In this document: piece after piece, positions 5,800-11,477 of the stretch
Layout of the letters: every line of letters starts with the position of its first letter
How positions within the stretch are numbered: position 1 is the stretch's first letter
Origin: UBA11579 sp039714215
GTDB lineage: Bacteria > Chloroflexota > Anaerolineae > Anaerolineales > UBA11579
Direction: 5' to 3'
NCBI GenBank assembly: GCA_039714215.1
Contig: JBDLJU010000090.1
Location: 1 to 11,477 of the forward strand
DNA length: 11,477 nucleotides
Made by a program: the position numbers and the translations under genes
The notes under the pieces: model-generated
Databases searched by the model: none
The model's input: the letters and a program-made list of their open reading frames with translations, nothing else
What the model was told of the DNA's origin: nothing

Positions 5800-5825
5800 C
5801 GTCTCCCGCAGGGAGGCGGTTTTTT
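5800..5825 (+). terminator. rho-independent terminator
   Basis: CGTCTCCC (5800-5807) pairs with GGGAGGCG (5811-5818), 8 bp with one G-U, a GCA loop, then G and six T (5820-5825). It ends any transcript coming from the Yip1 gene or from the TATAAT at 5679 before the bL25 promoter. Confidence 0.85.
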
Positions 5826-5826
5826 G

Positions 5827-5845
5827 ATCGAAGCAGAGCTTCGAT
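5827..5845. repeat. 19-bp palindromic repeat, copy 2
   Basis: ATCGAAGC-AGA-GCTTCGAT, with the same 8-bp arms as 4377-4395 and a different centre. It follows the terminator directly. Confidence 0.7.
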
Positions 5846-5848
5846 TCG

Positions 5849-5876
5849 GAAATTGATCGGCTCGCCGATCAATTTC
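5849..5876. repeat. 13-bp perfect hairpin
   Basis: GAAATTGATCGGC (5849-5861) pairs fully with GCCGATCAATTTC (5864-5876) around TC. GTTTTG follows, so it might act as a backup terminator. It ends about 10 bases before the bL25 -35 box. Confidence 0.6.
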
Positions 5877-5886
5877 GTTTTGAGTG

Positions 5887-5915
5887 TTGTCTGCTCAGCC
5901 CGGCGCAAATAAAAT
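5887..5915 (+). promoter_or_regulatory. promoter of the bL25 gene
   Basis: TTGTCT (5887-5892), a 17-nt spacer and TAAAAT (5910-5915). Start of transcription is expected near 5922. The leader of about 56 nt contains a hairpin (ACCAGCG 5936-5942 with CGCTGGT 5945-5951) and ends in the GGGAAGGA site (5966-5973). Confidence 0.6.
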
Positions 5916-5977
5916 TTATCTGAGGAGCGAGGGTAACCAGCGCCCGCTGGTGAGAGGCGTTCCGAGGGAAGGATCCT

Positions 5978-6637
5978 ATGGATAGAATCGTATTTAAAGC
6001 AGAAAACCGAAAGATAGTCGGGAAGAAAGTAAAGAATTTACGCCTTGAGGGCAAGCTTCCCGCAGTCCTCTACGGCAAGAATCAGGAACCAATTCCGATC
6101 TTGCTCAATCACAAAGAAGCCACCCGTATACTGCGGGATGTCTCCCGAGCCAGTATTTTGACGATTGACGTCGAAGGCAAAGAATTCACCGCCCTGGTGC
6201 GTGACCGCCAGCGTGATGTGATCAGCGCCGAATACATCCACATCGATTTCCTGGCGATCTCGATGACCGAAACCGTCCGCACTCAGGTGAACGTCTTCTT
6301 GACTGGTGTCTCCCCGGCAGTGGAAGAATTCATGGCGGTGGTGATGACTGGTACGACCAGCATCGAAGTCGAAGCGCTGCCGACCGACCTGCCCGACTCA
6401 ATCTCGCTGGATATTTCTGTGCTTGAGAATGTCGGTGATACCATCCTGGTGCGTGATCTGGAACTGCCCAAAGGCGTTTCCTGCCTCAACGAGCCGGATG
6501 AGATGCTTGTGGTTATCGCTTCCCAGGCTGCCGAGGAAGTTATCGAAGAGGAAGAACTCGAAGAAGATCTCGATGCCGAACCGGAAGTTGTTGGCGAAGG
6601 AGAGGAAGAAGAAGAAGGCGAAGAAGACGCCGAATAA
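5978..6637 (+). CDS. rplY: 50S ribosomal protein bL25, CTC (general stress) form
   Basis: 219 aa. bL25 binds 5S rRNA in the central protuberance of the large ribosomal subunit. The N-terminal 5S-binding domain (about 4-92) shows KKVKNLRLEGKLPAVLYGK (16-34), the usual 'lR..G.iPaVlYG' signature, and ends with ISAEYIHIDF (82-91), a family hallmark. The C-terminal beta domain (about 98-182) makes this the long CTC/TL5 form: VNVFLTG, VEALPTDLPDSISLDIS, ILVRDLELPKGV. Residues 185-219 are an almost pure Glu/Asp tail, with no basic residue after about position 164. The start is supported by GGGAAGGA 5 nt before ATG 5978. It forms a single-gene unit between its own promoter and the terminator at 6660. 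Confidence 0.95.
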   Translation: MDRIVFKAENRKIVGKKVKNLRLEGKLPAVLYGKNQEPIPILLNHKEATRILRDVSRASILTIDVEGKEFTALVRDRQRDVISAEYIHIDFLAISMTETVRTQVNVFLTGVSPAVEEFMAVVMTGTTSIEVEALPTDLPDSISLDISVLENVGDTILVRDLELPKGVSCLNEPDEMLVVIASQAAEEVIEEEELEEDLDAEPEVVGEGEEEEEGEEDAE

Positions 6638-6659
6638 TCTTGCTCTTGAAAGTAAATCA

Positions 6660-6692
6660 AAAGACCCCGGAGTTCTCCGGGGTCTTTTTTTT
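6660..6692. terminator. bidirectional rho-independent terminator
   Basis: AAAGACCCCGGA (6660-6671) pairs with TCCGGGGTCTTT (6676-6687), 12 bp with a GTTC loop, followed by T up to 6692. It ends bL25 on the plus strand. Read on the minus strand the stem is followed by a looser T-rich run, and it sits about 50 bases beyond the Nudix stop, so it can end the long minus-strand operon as well. Confidence 0.9.
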
Positions 6693-6742
6693 CTTACGAT
6701 GATTGCTTTGGTTGTTCCTGGTTTGATTAATTGCAGAATATC

Positions 6743-7366
6743 TCAGCTATCCGGAAAGTTAATTCCTAACACACCTAAAAATTCAAATATGATCCGGGCA
6801 GTCGCACCCCACAGCAGCTCGCCATCGTTTTTATTGAAATAGATCACCGAGGCATTTCCCAGCCCATTGGGCAGCTGACGGTGCCTGATCTCATGATTGG
6901 CGGGGTCTGCCAGCCAGTTCAACGGCAGGGTGAACGCCCGGGCGACCTCATCCGGAGCAAGGGTCAGGGTCAGCGGCCAGTTGATCTCCGCAATCACCGG
7001 GGTGACCTGGTAGTTGGAGATCGTGATGAAATCGTTCAGCGTGCCCAACACCTCAACATCCGCGGACTGGATACCGAGCTCTTCGTTGGTCTCCCGGATC
7101 GCCGCGGTGATGTTGTCTGCGTCTTCGGCTTCCCGCGCCCCGCCGGGAAGGGCAACCTGCCCGCTGTGGTAATCCCCATCCACTTCTGTGCGGCGGATGA
7201 AAAGCACCTCCCACTGACCATTTGTTTTCAGCAGCGGCAGCAGCACTGCCGCCGGGCGGGGAGGCCCGTCGAGCAGTTCGGTGGGGAAGTAAGCGTATGG
7301 GTCTTGGTCTGGCTGCTGGCTGAGGATCGATTCGATTTCAGCGGAGGTCAGTGTGGTCAGGTTCAT
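6743..7366 (-). CDS. Nudix hydrolase, CoA pyrophosphatase (NudL/YeaB) type
   Basis: 207 aa. Enzymes of this type split coenzyme A and its derivatives into phosphopantetheine and 3',5'-ADP. Residues 53-76 (EVLFIRRTEVDGDYHSGQVALPGG) match the 'LLxxRs....H.GqvafPGG' motif that sets the CoA branch (UPF0035) apart, and the Nudix box continues through AREAEDADNITAAIRETNEELGI (77-99), with metal-binding Glu92, Glu95 and Glu96. The late LLWGATARII (184-193) is also typical. ATG 7366 overlaps the TGA of the trmI gene by 4 bp, so this is the last, translationally coupled gene of the minus-strand operon. The precise substrate is inferred from the motif. Confidence 0.9.
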   Translation of the reverse strand: MNLTTLTSAEIESILSQQPDQDPYAYFPTELLDGPPRPAAVLLPLLKTNGQWEVLFIRRTEVDGDYHSGQVALPGGAREAEDADNITAAIRETNEELGIQSADVEVLGTLNDFITISNYQVTPVIAEINWPLTLTLAPDEVARAFTLPLNWLADPANHEIRHRQLPNGLGNASVIYFNKNDGELLWGATARIIFEFLGVLGINFPDS

Positions 7367-8181
7367 GCGTCCTCGTTGGGGATCGCGAAGGGCTCCAGCT
7401 TTCGGGAGAAGATCAGGAACCCGGTGTGCCCGACCATTTTATCGGCGGGCCGCAGGCGGGTCGCCGAGGCCTTGTAGTAGCGGTGCAGCATTTCGGAGAC
7501 CTCAACATATTCGAAATTGTGCTGTTTTAGCGCAGTGATCAGCAGGGAGACCTGGTTGGTGGTCGGGAGGAAGCAGCCCAGATGCCCCCCGGGGAGCAGC
7601 GCCTTCCTGGCGGTGAGGATATAGTTTTCCGGATCGACCAGATCGAGGAAGACTGCATCTGCGTCCTGCTCATCGAACCCTTCTTCGAGATGACGCTGCT
7701 TGAAGCTCACCCGGTGGTCGAGGCCAAATTTTGCCAGGTTCTCCTGTGCAGTTTGCTGGAAGGAAGGATTTTTATCATAGCTGTAGACATGCCCGCCGTC
7801 CCCAACCAGATAGGCGAAGGCGGTGGTCAGCGCTCCAGAGCCGGTGCCGGCCTCCACCACCCGCGTCCCGGGACCAATCCCCATCGTCACCAGCAGATAG
7901 CCGATGTCCTTGGGATACATGATCTGGGTTTGGCGGGGAATATCACGCAGCAGGTCATCCAGAGCTGGCTGGAGCAGGGCAAAGACTTTGCCGAGATGCG
8001 ATTTCACCCGGCTGCCCCAGGTCTGTCCGATCAGGTCATCGTGCTGAATGATCCCCAGATGCGACTGAAAGCGCTCACCGGGTACGATCCGGAATATAAA
8101 GCTGCGGTCACGGCCGGTAATCAGCTGGACCAAGTCTCCAGCCTGGCAGATTGTGGAGGTGGAACGGAGGATTTCTTTCAT
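7363..8181 (-). CDS. trmI: tRNA (adenine-58-N1)-methyltransferase TrmI
   Basis: 272 aa, the usual length for bacterial TrmI, which forms m1A58 in the T-loop of tRNA using S-adenosylmethionine as a homotetramer. An N-terminal beta domain (1-75) is followed by the family motif RQTQIMYPKD (83-92), the SAM-binding motif I VVEAGTGSGALT (108-119), the acidic end of strand 2 (SYDKNP, 134-139) and VFLDLVDP (177-184) at the active site. The C-terminal RPADKMVGHTGFLIFSRK (244-261) is another strong TrmI marker. It starts 4 bp after the preceding 90-aa gene and overlaps the Nudix start (ATGA at 7363-7366), so the three are translated in series. Confidence 0.95.
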   Translation of the reverse strand: MKEILRSTSTICQAGDLVQLITGRDRSFIFRIVPGERFQSHLGIIQHDDLIGQTWGSRVKSHLGKVFALLQPALDDLLRDIPRQTQIMYPKDIGYLLVTMGIGPGTRVVEAGTGSGALTTAFAYLVGDGGHVYSYDKNPSFQQTAQENLAKFGLDHRVSFKQRHLEEGFDEQDADAVFLDLVDPENYILTARKALLPGGHLGCFLPTTNQVSLLITALKQHNFEYVEVSEMLHRYYKASATRLRPADKMVGHTGFLIFSRKLEPFAIPNEDA

Positions 8182-8185
8182 CCGG

Positions 8186-8458
8186 TTATCGCTCGGGGGC
8201 TGCGTTTTCTAACGCCAGCCAGTTGGTGAGGAACAGGGCAATCAGGGCAGTGATCGTTGCCATTCCCAGGCGGATTGCACCCACGCTGAAAAAAGTGATC
8301 CCAAAGATCTGACCGATCAGATGCCCCAGCCAGAAGCCCACCCATCCGGCGATCAGGTACGAGAGCAGGCGTTTACCGCTGCCTCCGCGGATTAAATGGA
8401 ACAAGGCGCCGAAAAGGGTGGAGATCACAAGCCCAAATAAGATTGATGGTAGCGTCAT
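8186..8458 (-). CDS. 90-aa three-TM membrane protein of unknown function
   Basis: Three hydrophobic segments (about 4-24, 32-53, 58-82) joined by a short basic turn (RGGSGKR). The second carries a glycine ladder (GWVGFWLGHLIGQIFG, 38-53), suggesting tight helix packing. Size and layout recall the small GlsB/YeaQ-type membrane proteins, but the match is too loose for a firm family call. Its ATG overlaps the mnmA stop by 4 bp (8455-8458) and its stop lies 4 bp before trmI, so it is translated from the tRNA-modification mRNA. The coupled position argues for a real, conserved gene. Confidence 0.75.
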   Translation of the reverse strand: MTLPSILFGLVISTLFGALFHLIRGGSGKRLLSYLIAGWVGFWLGHLIGQIFGITFFSVGAIRLGMATITALIALFLTNWLALENAAPER

Positions 8459-9585
8459 TCAATTAGCCTTACTGCGGTCTGTTTGGCGGCAGGGGTCTGC
8501 GCGCCTTCGATAATTCCGCTGGCGATTGCCTGCTCACCCAGGTAGATCACCGCTGCCTGCCCGGGGGTAATATCGCGCTGCGGGTGATCAAATTTTACCG
8601 CAAACTTGTCCGCTCCGATGGGGCTAACCTGCCCGGGGACCAACCCGGCAGTATAACGGATCTTTATTTCAGCCTGGAAAGGCTCGCTGGGCGGTGGTCC
8701 GCTGACCCAGTTTACTGCCCCGGCAGTCAGCTGGTCTTCTCCCAATTCCTCCAGGTAACCGACCACCAGCGTATTGTCGGTCACATTTTTAGCGAGCACA
8801 TACAACGGCTGGCTGTGGGCAATCCCCAGCCCCTTGCGCTGACCGATCGTGTAGTTGGCTAACCCCTGGTGTCTGCCGAGAGTCTCACCCGCCGCGTTGA
8901 CAATCTCGCCTGGGTTTTGGGTTTCGGGGGCATGGCGCGCTAAAAAGCTGTGGTAATCTGTGCCAGCTAAAAAGCACAGGTCCTGGCTGTCTTTGGTGCG
9001 GGCGGAGGGCAGCTTGTGACGCTCGGCGATCTCGCGCACCTGCGGTTTGGTGTATCCACCGACCGGCAGCACGGCGCGCTGCAGCTGGGCCTGGTCGAGG
9101 ATCGAGAGCACGTAGGATTGGTCCTTATCAGCATCAATCCCCTGCAGCAGGCGGACAGGTTGGCCTGGCGTGCGTTCCAGGCGGGCATAGTGACCGGTAG
9201 CCATGTAATCCGCCCCCAGGCTGAGCGCCCGGTTGAGCAGGTACTCCCAGCGGATGTGGCGGTTGCAGGCCAGGCAGGGGTTCGGCGTGATCCCCTGCGT
9301 GTAGCCATCAATGAAAGTCTGCACCACGGTATCCCGGAAGGTGTCTTTGGCGTCAATTGCATAAAAGGGAATTTCCAGTTGGGCGGCAATCCGCCGGGCG
9401 ACCGCCATCGACTCTGGGGTGCAGCAGCGGTTGGCGGCTTGCTGTCCGGGTTCACTCCACAGCCGCAGCATCATCCCAAAGACTTCGTAGCCCTGCTCAA
9501 CCAGCAGGGCCGCAGTCACTGAGCTGTCCACGCCGCCGCTCATTGCCACGGCTATTTTTGAGTTCCTGGGAATTCCGTCCACCAT
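8455..9585 (-). CDS. mnmA: tRNA-specific 2-thiouridylase MnmA
   Basis: 376 aa, full length. It adenylates and thiolates U34 of the tRNAs for Lys, Glu and Gln (s2U). The PP-loop ATP site AMSGGVDSS is at residues 14-22. The catalytic cysteine pair is present: Cys104 in TPNPCLACNRHIRW (100-113) and Cys204 in DSQDLCFL (199-206). Other hallmarks are ATGHYAR (129-135), DKDQSYVL (153-160), YTIGQRKGLGI (245-255) and the C-terminal beta-barrel ending in PGQAAVIYLGE (341-351). The start lies 6 bp after the stop of the cysteine desulfurase gene, with TAAGG as a partial ribosome binding site overlapping that stop. The sulfur donor is very probably its upstream neighbour. Confidence 0.97.
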   Translation of the reverse strand: MVDGIPRNSKIAVAMSGGVDSSVTAALLVEQGYEVFGMMLRLWSEPGQQAANRCCTPESMAVARRIAAQLEIPFYAIDAKDTFRDTVVQTFIDGYTQGITPNPCLACNRHIRWEYLLNRALSLGADYMATGHYARLERTPGQPVRLLQGIDADKDQSYVLSILDQAQLQRAVLPVGGYTKPQVREIAERHKLPSARTKDSQDLCFLAGTDYHSFLARHAPETQNPGEIVNAAGETLGRHQGLANYTIGQRKGLGIAHSQPLYVLAKNVTDNTLVVGYLEELGEDQLTAGAVNWVSGPPPSEPFQAEIKIRYTAGLVPGQVSPIGADKFAVKFDHPQRDITPGQAAVIYLGEQAIASGIIEGAQTPAAKQTAVRLIE

Positions 9586-9591
9586 ATTGCC

Positions 9592-10758
9592 TTAGAGGGC
9601 GCGCACACGCCGTACAGCTTCGGGGAGGAAGCTGAGAAAATTTTCGAGATGGTCATCAGCGGTCAGGTGGCTGAGGGTCACCCGCAGGGTGCCGAGCGCC
9701 CAGCCCTCTTCAACACCAATCGCTTTTACCACCGCCGAGGGTTCCGGGTTGCCGGTTTTACAGGCCGACCCGGAGGAACAGGCATAGCCTGCCGAATCCA
9801 GGATGATCAGCAATTGGTTGCCGTCTACGCCTTTGAAGGCGAAGCTGGCGTGGTTGGGCAGGCGTGCCGCGGGGTGACCGGTGAGCATGCTTTCGGGGAT
9901 TGTCTGCAATACGCTGCGGATCAGGTGGTCGCGCATTTCTACCAGCTTTGCCCGACGCTGCTCCCGCTCCTGGTTTGCCAGGGAGAAGGCTTCTGCCTGC
10001 CCGACAATAAAGGCAACATTCGAAGTGCCCGCCCGCATCTCGTGTTCCTGCCCTCCGCCGGTCTGGGCCGCCAGCAGGGGAGTGCCTTCCCGGGCAATCA
10101 GGATCCCGACTCCTTTGGGGCCGTAGAGCTTATGCGCGCCGAGGGAGAGCAGGTCGATCGCCTGGGTACTCAGGTCAATCTCCAGGTGCGCGCCAGCCTG
10201 CACGGCATCGCTGTGGAAGGGGACCCCTGCCTGGCGGCAAACTTCCCCTATCTCGGAGACCGGGTTGATCGTGCCAATTTCATTGTTGGCATACATTACT
10301 GAGACAACTGCGCTGTCTGCCCGTAGATGGGATTCTACGTCGGCGGCTGAAACCAGACCGTACTGGTCAGCGGGCAGGTATTCCAGCTCAAAACCGAAAT
10401 GGCTGGCGAGCTGCTCGGCTGTTTTACTGACTGCCGGGTGCTCGACCGGGCTGATCAGGATGTGATTCGCGCCGCGCTGCTGGCTGGCCGCAAGCGCTGC
10501 ACCGCGCAGGGCCAGGTTGTCGCTCTCAGAGCCGCAGGATGTAAAAATCACCTCACCAGGTTTGCAGTTGAATATCTCGGCGATCCGCTCCCTGGCATTC
10601 TCCACCGCGGCCTCGGCCTTCTGTCCGCGGCTGTGGATTGAGGAGGGATTGCCAAAATCCTGCTGAAAATATGGCTGCATCGCCTCCATCACCCGGGGGT
10701 CCAATGGCGTGGTGGCGGCATAATCCAGATAAATATGCTCGGTGTAATCAGACATCAT
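9592..10758 (-). CDS. nifS: cysteine desulfurase (NifS/IscS family)
   Basis: 388 aa, a PLP enzyme that takes sulfur from L-cysteine as a persulfide. Seen directly: YLDYAATTPLDPRV at the N terminus, SCGSESDNLA (74-83), the PLP-stacking His in VEHPAV (105-110, His107), Asp184 and Gln187 in HSDAVQAG (182-189), the Schiff-base Lys210 in SLGAHKLYGPKG (205-216), and the mobile loop ACSSGSACKTG (326-336) with nucleophile Cys327. All needed residues are present. It is the first gene of the minus-strand operon, immediately before mnmA. No iscU, sufU or tus genes are in the window, so its visible job is to feed MnmA, as YrvO does in Bacillus subtilis. Two ATGs adjoin (10758 and 10755); the first fits the promoter position better. 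Confidence 0.95.
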   Translation of the reverse strand: MMSDYTEHIYLDYAATTPLDPRVMEAMQPYFQQDFGNPSSIHSRGQKAEAAVENARERIAEIFNCKPGEVIFTSCGSESDNLALRGAALAASQQRGANHILISPVEHPAVSKTAEQLASHFGFELEYLPADQYGLVSAADVESHLRADSAVVSVMYANNEIGTINPVSEIGEVCRQAGVPFHSDAVQAGAHLEIDLSTQAIDLLSLGAHKLYGPKGVGILIAREGTPLLAAQTGGGQEHEMRAGTSNVAFIVGQAEAFSLANQEREQRRAKLVEMRDHLIRSVLQTIPESMLTGHPAARLPNHASFAFKGVDGNQLLIILDSAGYACSSGSACKTGNPEPSAVVKAIGVEEGWALGTLRVTLSHLTADDHLENFLSFLPEAVRRVRAL

Positions 10759-10771
10759 AGGGGTGATTATA
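10756..10771 (-). promoter_or_regulatory. TATAAT box just before the operon's first ATG (leaderless pattern)
   Basis: On the minus strand TATAATCACCCCTATG places a perfect -10 box (10771-10766) 7 nt before ATG 10758. Initiation would fall on or next to the start codon, and there is no ribosome binding site. The -35 region (TGTATC at 17-nt spacing) is weak. The arrangement closely matches that at 1797-1811. Confidence 0.5.
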
Positions 10772-10870
10772 ACGTGTTATCGTAGGAAGATACAGCCATG
10801 CCCCGCGAGAAATGGTCGGCTGGACTGCTCAGGCATGCTTGGATTCAGGGGAAAAGAAAAATATCCTAGG

Positions 10871-10887
10871 AGATGATCTAATCATCT
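10871..10887. promoter_or_regulatory. operator-like palindrome at the tatD promoter
   Basis: AGATGAT-CTA-ATCATCT, 7-bp perfect arms. Its right half covers the -35 position (10885-10890) of the -10 box at 10908, where a bound repressor would block polymerase. Confidence 0.4.
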
Positions 10888-10904
10888 TTCTCCCTCTTGT
10901 TTAC

Positions 10905-10913
10905 TGATATAAT
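10905..10913 (+). promoter_or_regulatory. extended -10 promoter of tatD
   Basis: TGATATAAT (10905-10913) is a full TGn extended -10 with consensus TATAAT. The -35 is poor, as is common for extended -10 promoters. A start near 10920 gives a leader of about 105 nt. Confidence 0.6.
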
Positions 10914-10920
10914 ATTTCCG

Positions 10921-11010
10921 TCCTGTAATGCGGCAGGAAAAAGAGATAAGCGGAATCAGAAAATCCGGTTTTGATCGTAAATCATTCAGTTTACGGACGC
11001 TGATTTTCCT
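10921..11010 (+). other. structured leader of tatD
   Basis: Short stems can form at TCCTG/CAGGA (10921-10925 with 10934-10938), CGGA/TCCG (10951-10954 with 10964-10967) and CGTAAA/TTTACG (10976-10981 with 10990-10995). AATCAG (10955-10960) could also pair with CTGATT (11000-11005), closing over the last one. I recognise no known riboswitch class. Confidence 0.3.
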
Positions 11011-11025
11011 GAAAAAATACCTGGA

Positions 11026-11477
11026 ATGCAATTAACTGACACCCACTGCCACCTAGATTTTAATCGTTTTGACCCTGATCGTGACCAGGTAGTGGGCAGG
11101 GCACTGAAAGCAGGCGTGCAGCGCATCCTCGTCCCAGGGATTGACCTGCACTCCAGTATGGCTGCCGTAGGATTGACTGCTAAGTATAAAGAGGTTTTCG
11201 CCGCGGTCGGTGTGCATCCGAACAGCGGAAAGAGCTGGACACGCACCACCCTGGCAGAACTGGCTGATCTTTCCCAAAAAAATAAGGTCGTTGCGGTTGG
11301 TGAAATTGGTCTCGATTACTATCGCGATCACACCCCCCAACATCTGCAGCGCAAAGTTTTTCGAGAGCAATTGGGTCTCGCAGCAGAGTATCAATTACCG
11401 GTAGTGATCCATAACCGGCAGGCCACCAAAGATTTGCTCCCGATCCTGCTCGAATGGCAGGAAGATTTAGCCGACAG
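11026..11477 (+). CDS. tatD: TatD-family metal-dependent hydrolase (DNase), 3' end outside the window
   Basis: The first 150 codons of a gene that runs off the window; the family is usually about 255-265 aa. TatD enzymes are TIM-barrel metallohydrolases with 3'-5' DNase activity. Visible metal ligands are His7 and His9 in DTHCHLDF (5-12), Glu93 in AVGEIGLDYYRD (90-101) and His129 in VVIHNRQA (126-133). VGVHPN (61-66) is another family mark. ATG 11026 is chosen because the DTHCH motif normally comes within the first few residues; the ribosome binding site is weak. It is transcribed divergently from the cysteine desulfurase operon across a 267-bp spacer. The family often stands near metG or ksgA, but nothing of those is visible here. 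Confidence 0.93.
   Translation, partial: MQLTDTHCHLDFNRFDPDRDQVVGRALKAGVQRILVPGIDLHSSMAAVGLTAKYKEVFAAVGVHPNSGKSWTRTTLAELADLSQKNKVVAVGEIGLDYYRDHTPQHLQRKVFREQLGLAAEYQLPVVIHNRQATKDLLPILLEWQEDLAD

Larger units (their letters stand above)
5691..5825 (+). ncRNA. possible small RNA of about 135 nt
   Basis: Between the TATAAT at 5679 and the terminator ending at 5825 there is no reading frame with a ribosome binding site. The span can form CTAA..CGC (5734-5742) with GCG..TTAG (5791-5797), a small CGGT-TTG-ACCG hairpin (5758-5768) and GGCT/AGCC (5774-5777 with 5784-5787). It matches no RNA family I recognise. The alternative is that the terminator serves a longer transcript from the Yip1 gene. Confidence 0.25.
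5361..5977. other. 617-bp gene-free stretch rich in inverted repeats
   Basis: No credible protein gene is seen. The longest open frame (5394-5702, plus, 102 codons) has no ribosome binding site and no domain, and it runs through several hairpins. The stretch contains alternative hairpins (5421-5482), a 10-bp hairpin (5489-5515), a 7-bp hairpin (ATCAGTG 5519-5525 with CACTGAT 5531-5537), a 9-bp AT-rich palindrome (5581-5601), a GAACCGGTTC palindrome (5642-5651), a 9-bp direct repeat ACTTTGCTC (5702-5710 and 5726-5734), a terminator (5800-5825), the 19-bp palindrome and a 13-bp hairpin (5849-5876). The last ~90 bases are the bL25 promoter and leader. Confidence 0.7.

Noticed and set aside
5936..5973. 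bL25 leader hairpin as a T-box or other riboswitch
   Set aside because: No T-box sequence or other known aptamer core is present; a 7-bp hairpin alone does not support a switch.
6283..6660. Ser-rich minus-strand frame opposite bL25
   Set aside because: It is the antisense image of the Glu/Asp codon run (GAA/GAG read as TTC/CTC and shifted to Ser), not a gene.
10798..10869. 23-codon frame (ATG 10798 to TAG 10869) in the spacer before tatD
   Set aside because: An AGGA lies about 10 nt upstream, but the peptide is very short, has no leader-peptide codon run, and lies upstream of the tatD promoter rather than in its transcript.

Overview
The window looks like a chromosomal segment of a Chloroflexota bacterium, most likely class Anaerolineae. 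This is inferred from the gene set and protein style only: a CTC-type bL25 with a long acidic tail, an ECF sigma factor paired with a zinc-less one-TM partner, a HEPN-like small helical protein with the 'ARVCARRAAG' signature, a degraded YD/RHS repeat piece and a Yip1 membrane protein. No rRNA or tRNA gene is visible to confirm it.

Layout. Positions 1-89 hold the lysine-rich tail of a gene that starts outside the window. Positions 357-1300 carry an ECF sigma factor and a one-TM partner, closed by a strong terminator at 1323-1358. A HEPN-like gene (1425-1799) runs the other way and appears to be transcribed leaderless. A divergent spacer with a clear sigma-70 promoter (1986-2013) leads into a 677-aa 7TMR-DISM sensor histidine kinase (2073-4106) with no response regulator beside it.

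Positions 4107-5977 look like an accessory patch. They hold a broken RHS fragment, a 105-codon orphan reading frame without a credible start, an AT-rich Yip1 membrane gene coupled to it, and about 600 bases without a convincing gene. That gene-free stretch is crowded with hairpins, including a possible terminated small RNA. Two copies of a 19-bp palindrome (4377-4395 and 5827-5845) and two copies of a 15-mer (4168-4182 and 5740-5754) bracket the patch.

From 5887 the window is housekeeping. bL25 (5978-6637) has its own promoter and terminator. A tightly packed minus-strand operon follows, in transcription order: cysteine desulfurase (10758) > mnmA > 90-aa membrane protein > trmI > Nudix CoA pyrophosphatase (ends 6743). 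Its junctions are 4-bp overlaps or gaps of 4-6 bp. It joins sulfur mobilisation, tRNA 2-thiouridine formation and tRNA m1A58 methylation. The last feature is the first ~150 codons of a TatD-family hydrolase (11026 to the window end), preceded by a promoter, an operator-like palindrome and a structured leader.

I found no CRISPR array, complete mobile element or recognisable defence system. The most unusual parts are the palindrome-bracketed patch at 4.1-5.9 kb and two genes whose TATAAT box lies 6-7 nt before the start codon.
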